Source: Cohnella rhizosphaerae (GTDB lineage: Bacteria; Bacillota; Bacilli; Paenibacillales; Paenibacillaceae). Taken from it: a DNA stretch of 64,000 nucleotides. The position numbers and the translations under genes are program-made. Positions 63,893 through 64,000 of this stretch are shown piece after piece. The stretch's first letter is position 1. Each line of letters opens with the position of its first letter. The notes beneath the pieces were generated by a model. It did not search any database and had not been told where the DNA came from. It saw only the letters and a program-made list of their open reading frames with translations. Location: NCBI RefSeq assembly GCF_029525575.1, contig NZ_JAPDIA010000008.1, forward strand, positions 1,736,001 to 1,800,000. Reading direction: 5' to 3'.

Positions 63893-64000
63893 TTATTGCG
63901 CGTTTAACGCGTTTACCAACGCTTCGAGGTTCTTTTTCATGACGCCGATATAATCGAGTCCCGCTTTTTTTGTCTTCTTCCGTCAGCCCCTCCAACGGGT
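63893..64000 (-). CDS. Metal ABC transporter substrate-binding protein, C-terminal fragment
   Basis: Only the last 35 or so residues are in the window. After shortening a T7 run (63965-63971) by one base the tail reads LEGLTEEDKKAGLDYIGVMK, then KNLEALVNALNAQ. This is the usual C-terminus of ZnuA/AdcA/MntA-type lipoproteins. Its position upstream of mntA suggests a second metal uptake locus. The specific metal is unknown. Confidence 0.7.

Overview
The window looks like part of the chromosome of a high-GC, endospore-forming Bacillota, most likely a Paenibacillaceae member such as Cohnella or Paenibacillus. This is inferred from YqhG, YqzE, YqfL-CcpN, a CwlD-type amidase, a CotD-like coat protein, Bacillus-type regulatory boxes and strong Shine-Dalgarno sites. 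No rRNA, tRNA or CRISPR array was seen.

Layout. 1-1.6 kb: end of YqhG, a secreted protein, YqzE. 1.6-7.6 kb: nitrate assimilation, nasB-nasC divergent from a nitrate transporter; both leaders carry GlnR/TnrA-type boxes and ANTAR-type hexaloop attenuators. 7.7-10.4 kb: amidase, divergent polysaccharide deacetylase, xpt, coat-like protein. 10.6-13.2 kb: an MhqR-like quinone/catechol stress cassette. 13.4-16.3 kb: DUF1540, YqfL, CcpN, GlpX (gluconeogenic control). 16.4-17.7 kb: an interspersed element and a 51-bp tandem array. 17.8-22.5 kb: a secreted beta-helix/F5-8C protein and an OxdC-like bicupin. 22.7-33 kb: an eight-gene catabolic run (YhcH, sialidase-like protein, NanA-like lyase, M14 deacylase, MBL hydrolase, Gfo/Idh, threonine-synthase-like enzyme, aldo/keto reductase) with a GntR/FCD regulator. 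33-38 kb: a second GntR/FCD regulator and a sugar ABC importer with an SDR. 38-44.4 kb: six genes (class III aminotransferase, IclR, RidA, M81, FAH, Gfo/Idh). 44.5-45.8 kb: a FluC pair, a 14-bp array and the second copy of the element. 45.9-50.6 kb: metE, a LysR regulator, a Zur-controlled GTPase. 50.6-55.8 kb: a 52-bp repeat cluster and two decayed group II introns around an AT-rich pair of secreted-protein genes sharing a duplicated promoter. 55.8-59.9 kb: the efeUOB iron system. 60-64 kb: an Mn-type ABC importer and the end of another metal-binding lipoprotein.

How the genes work together. Three copies of a TGGTNTGACCA palindrome lie before the aldo/keto reductase operon, the second GntR gene and the sugar ABC operon. 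They suggest one FCD-GntR regulon coupling uptake to catabolism of an acylated or amino sugar derivative. Metal supply genes (zagA-like, efeUOB, mntABCD-like) each carry a plausible Zur, Fur or MntR operator.

Caution. About 27 genes or gene junctions are broken by what looks like a single extra base, nearly always in a homopolymer of 5-7 bases. Removing one base restores an uninterrupted family-like protein in the cases I checked. I treat these as probable sequence errors, not real pseudogenes, and give coordinates for the restored genes.
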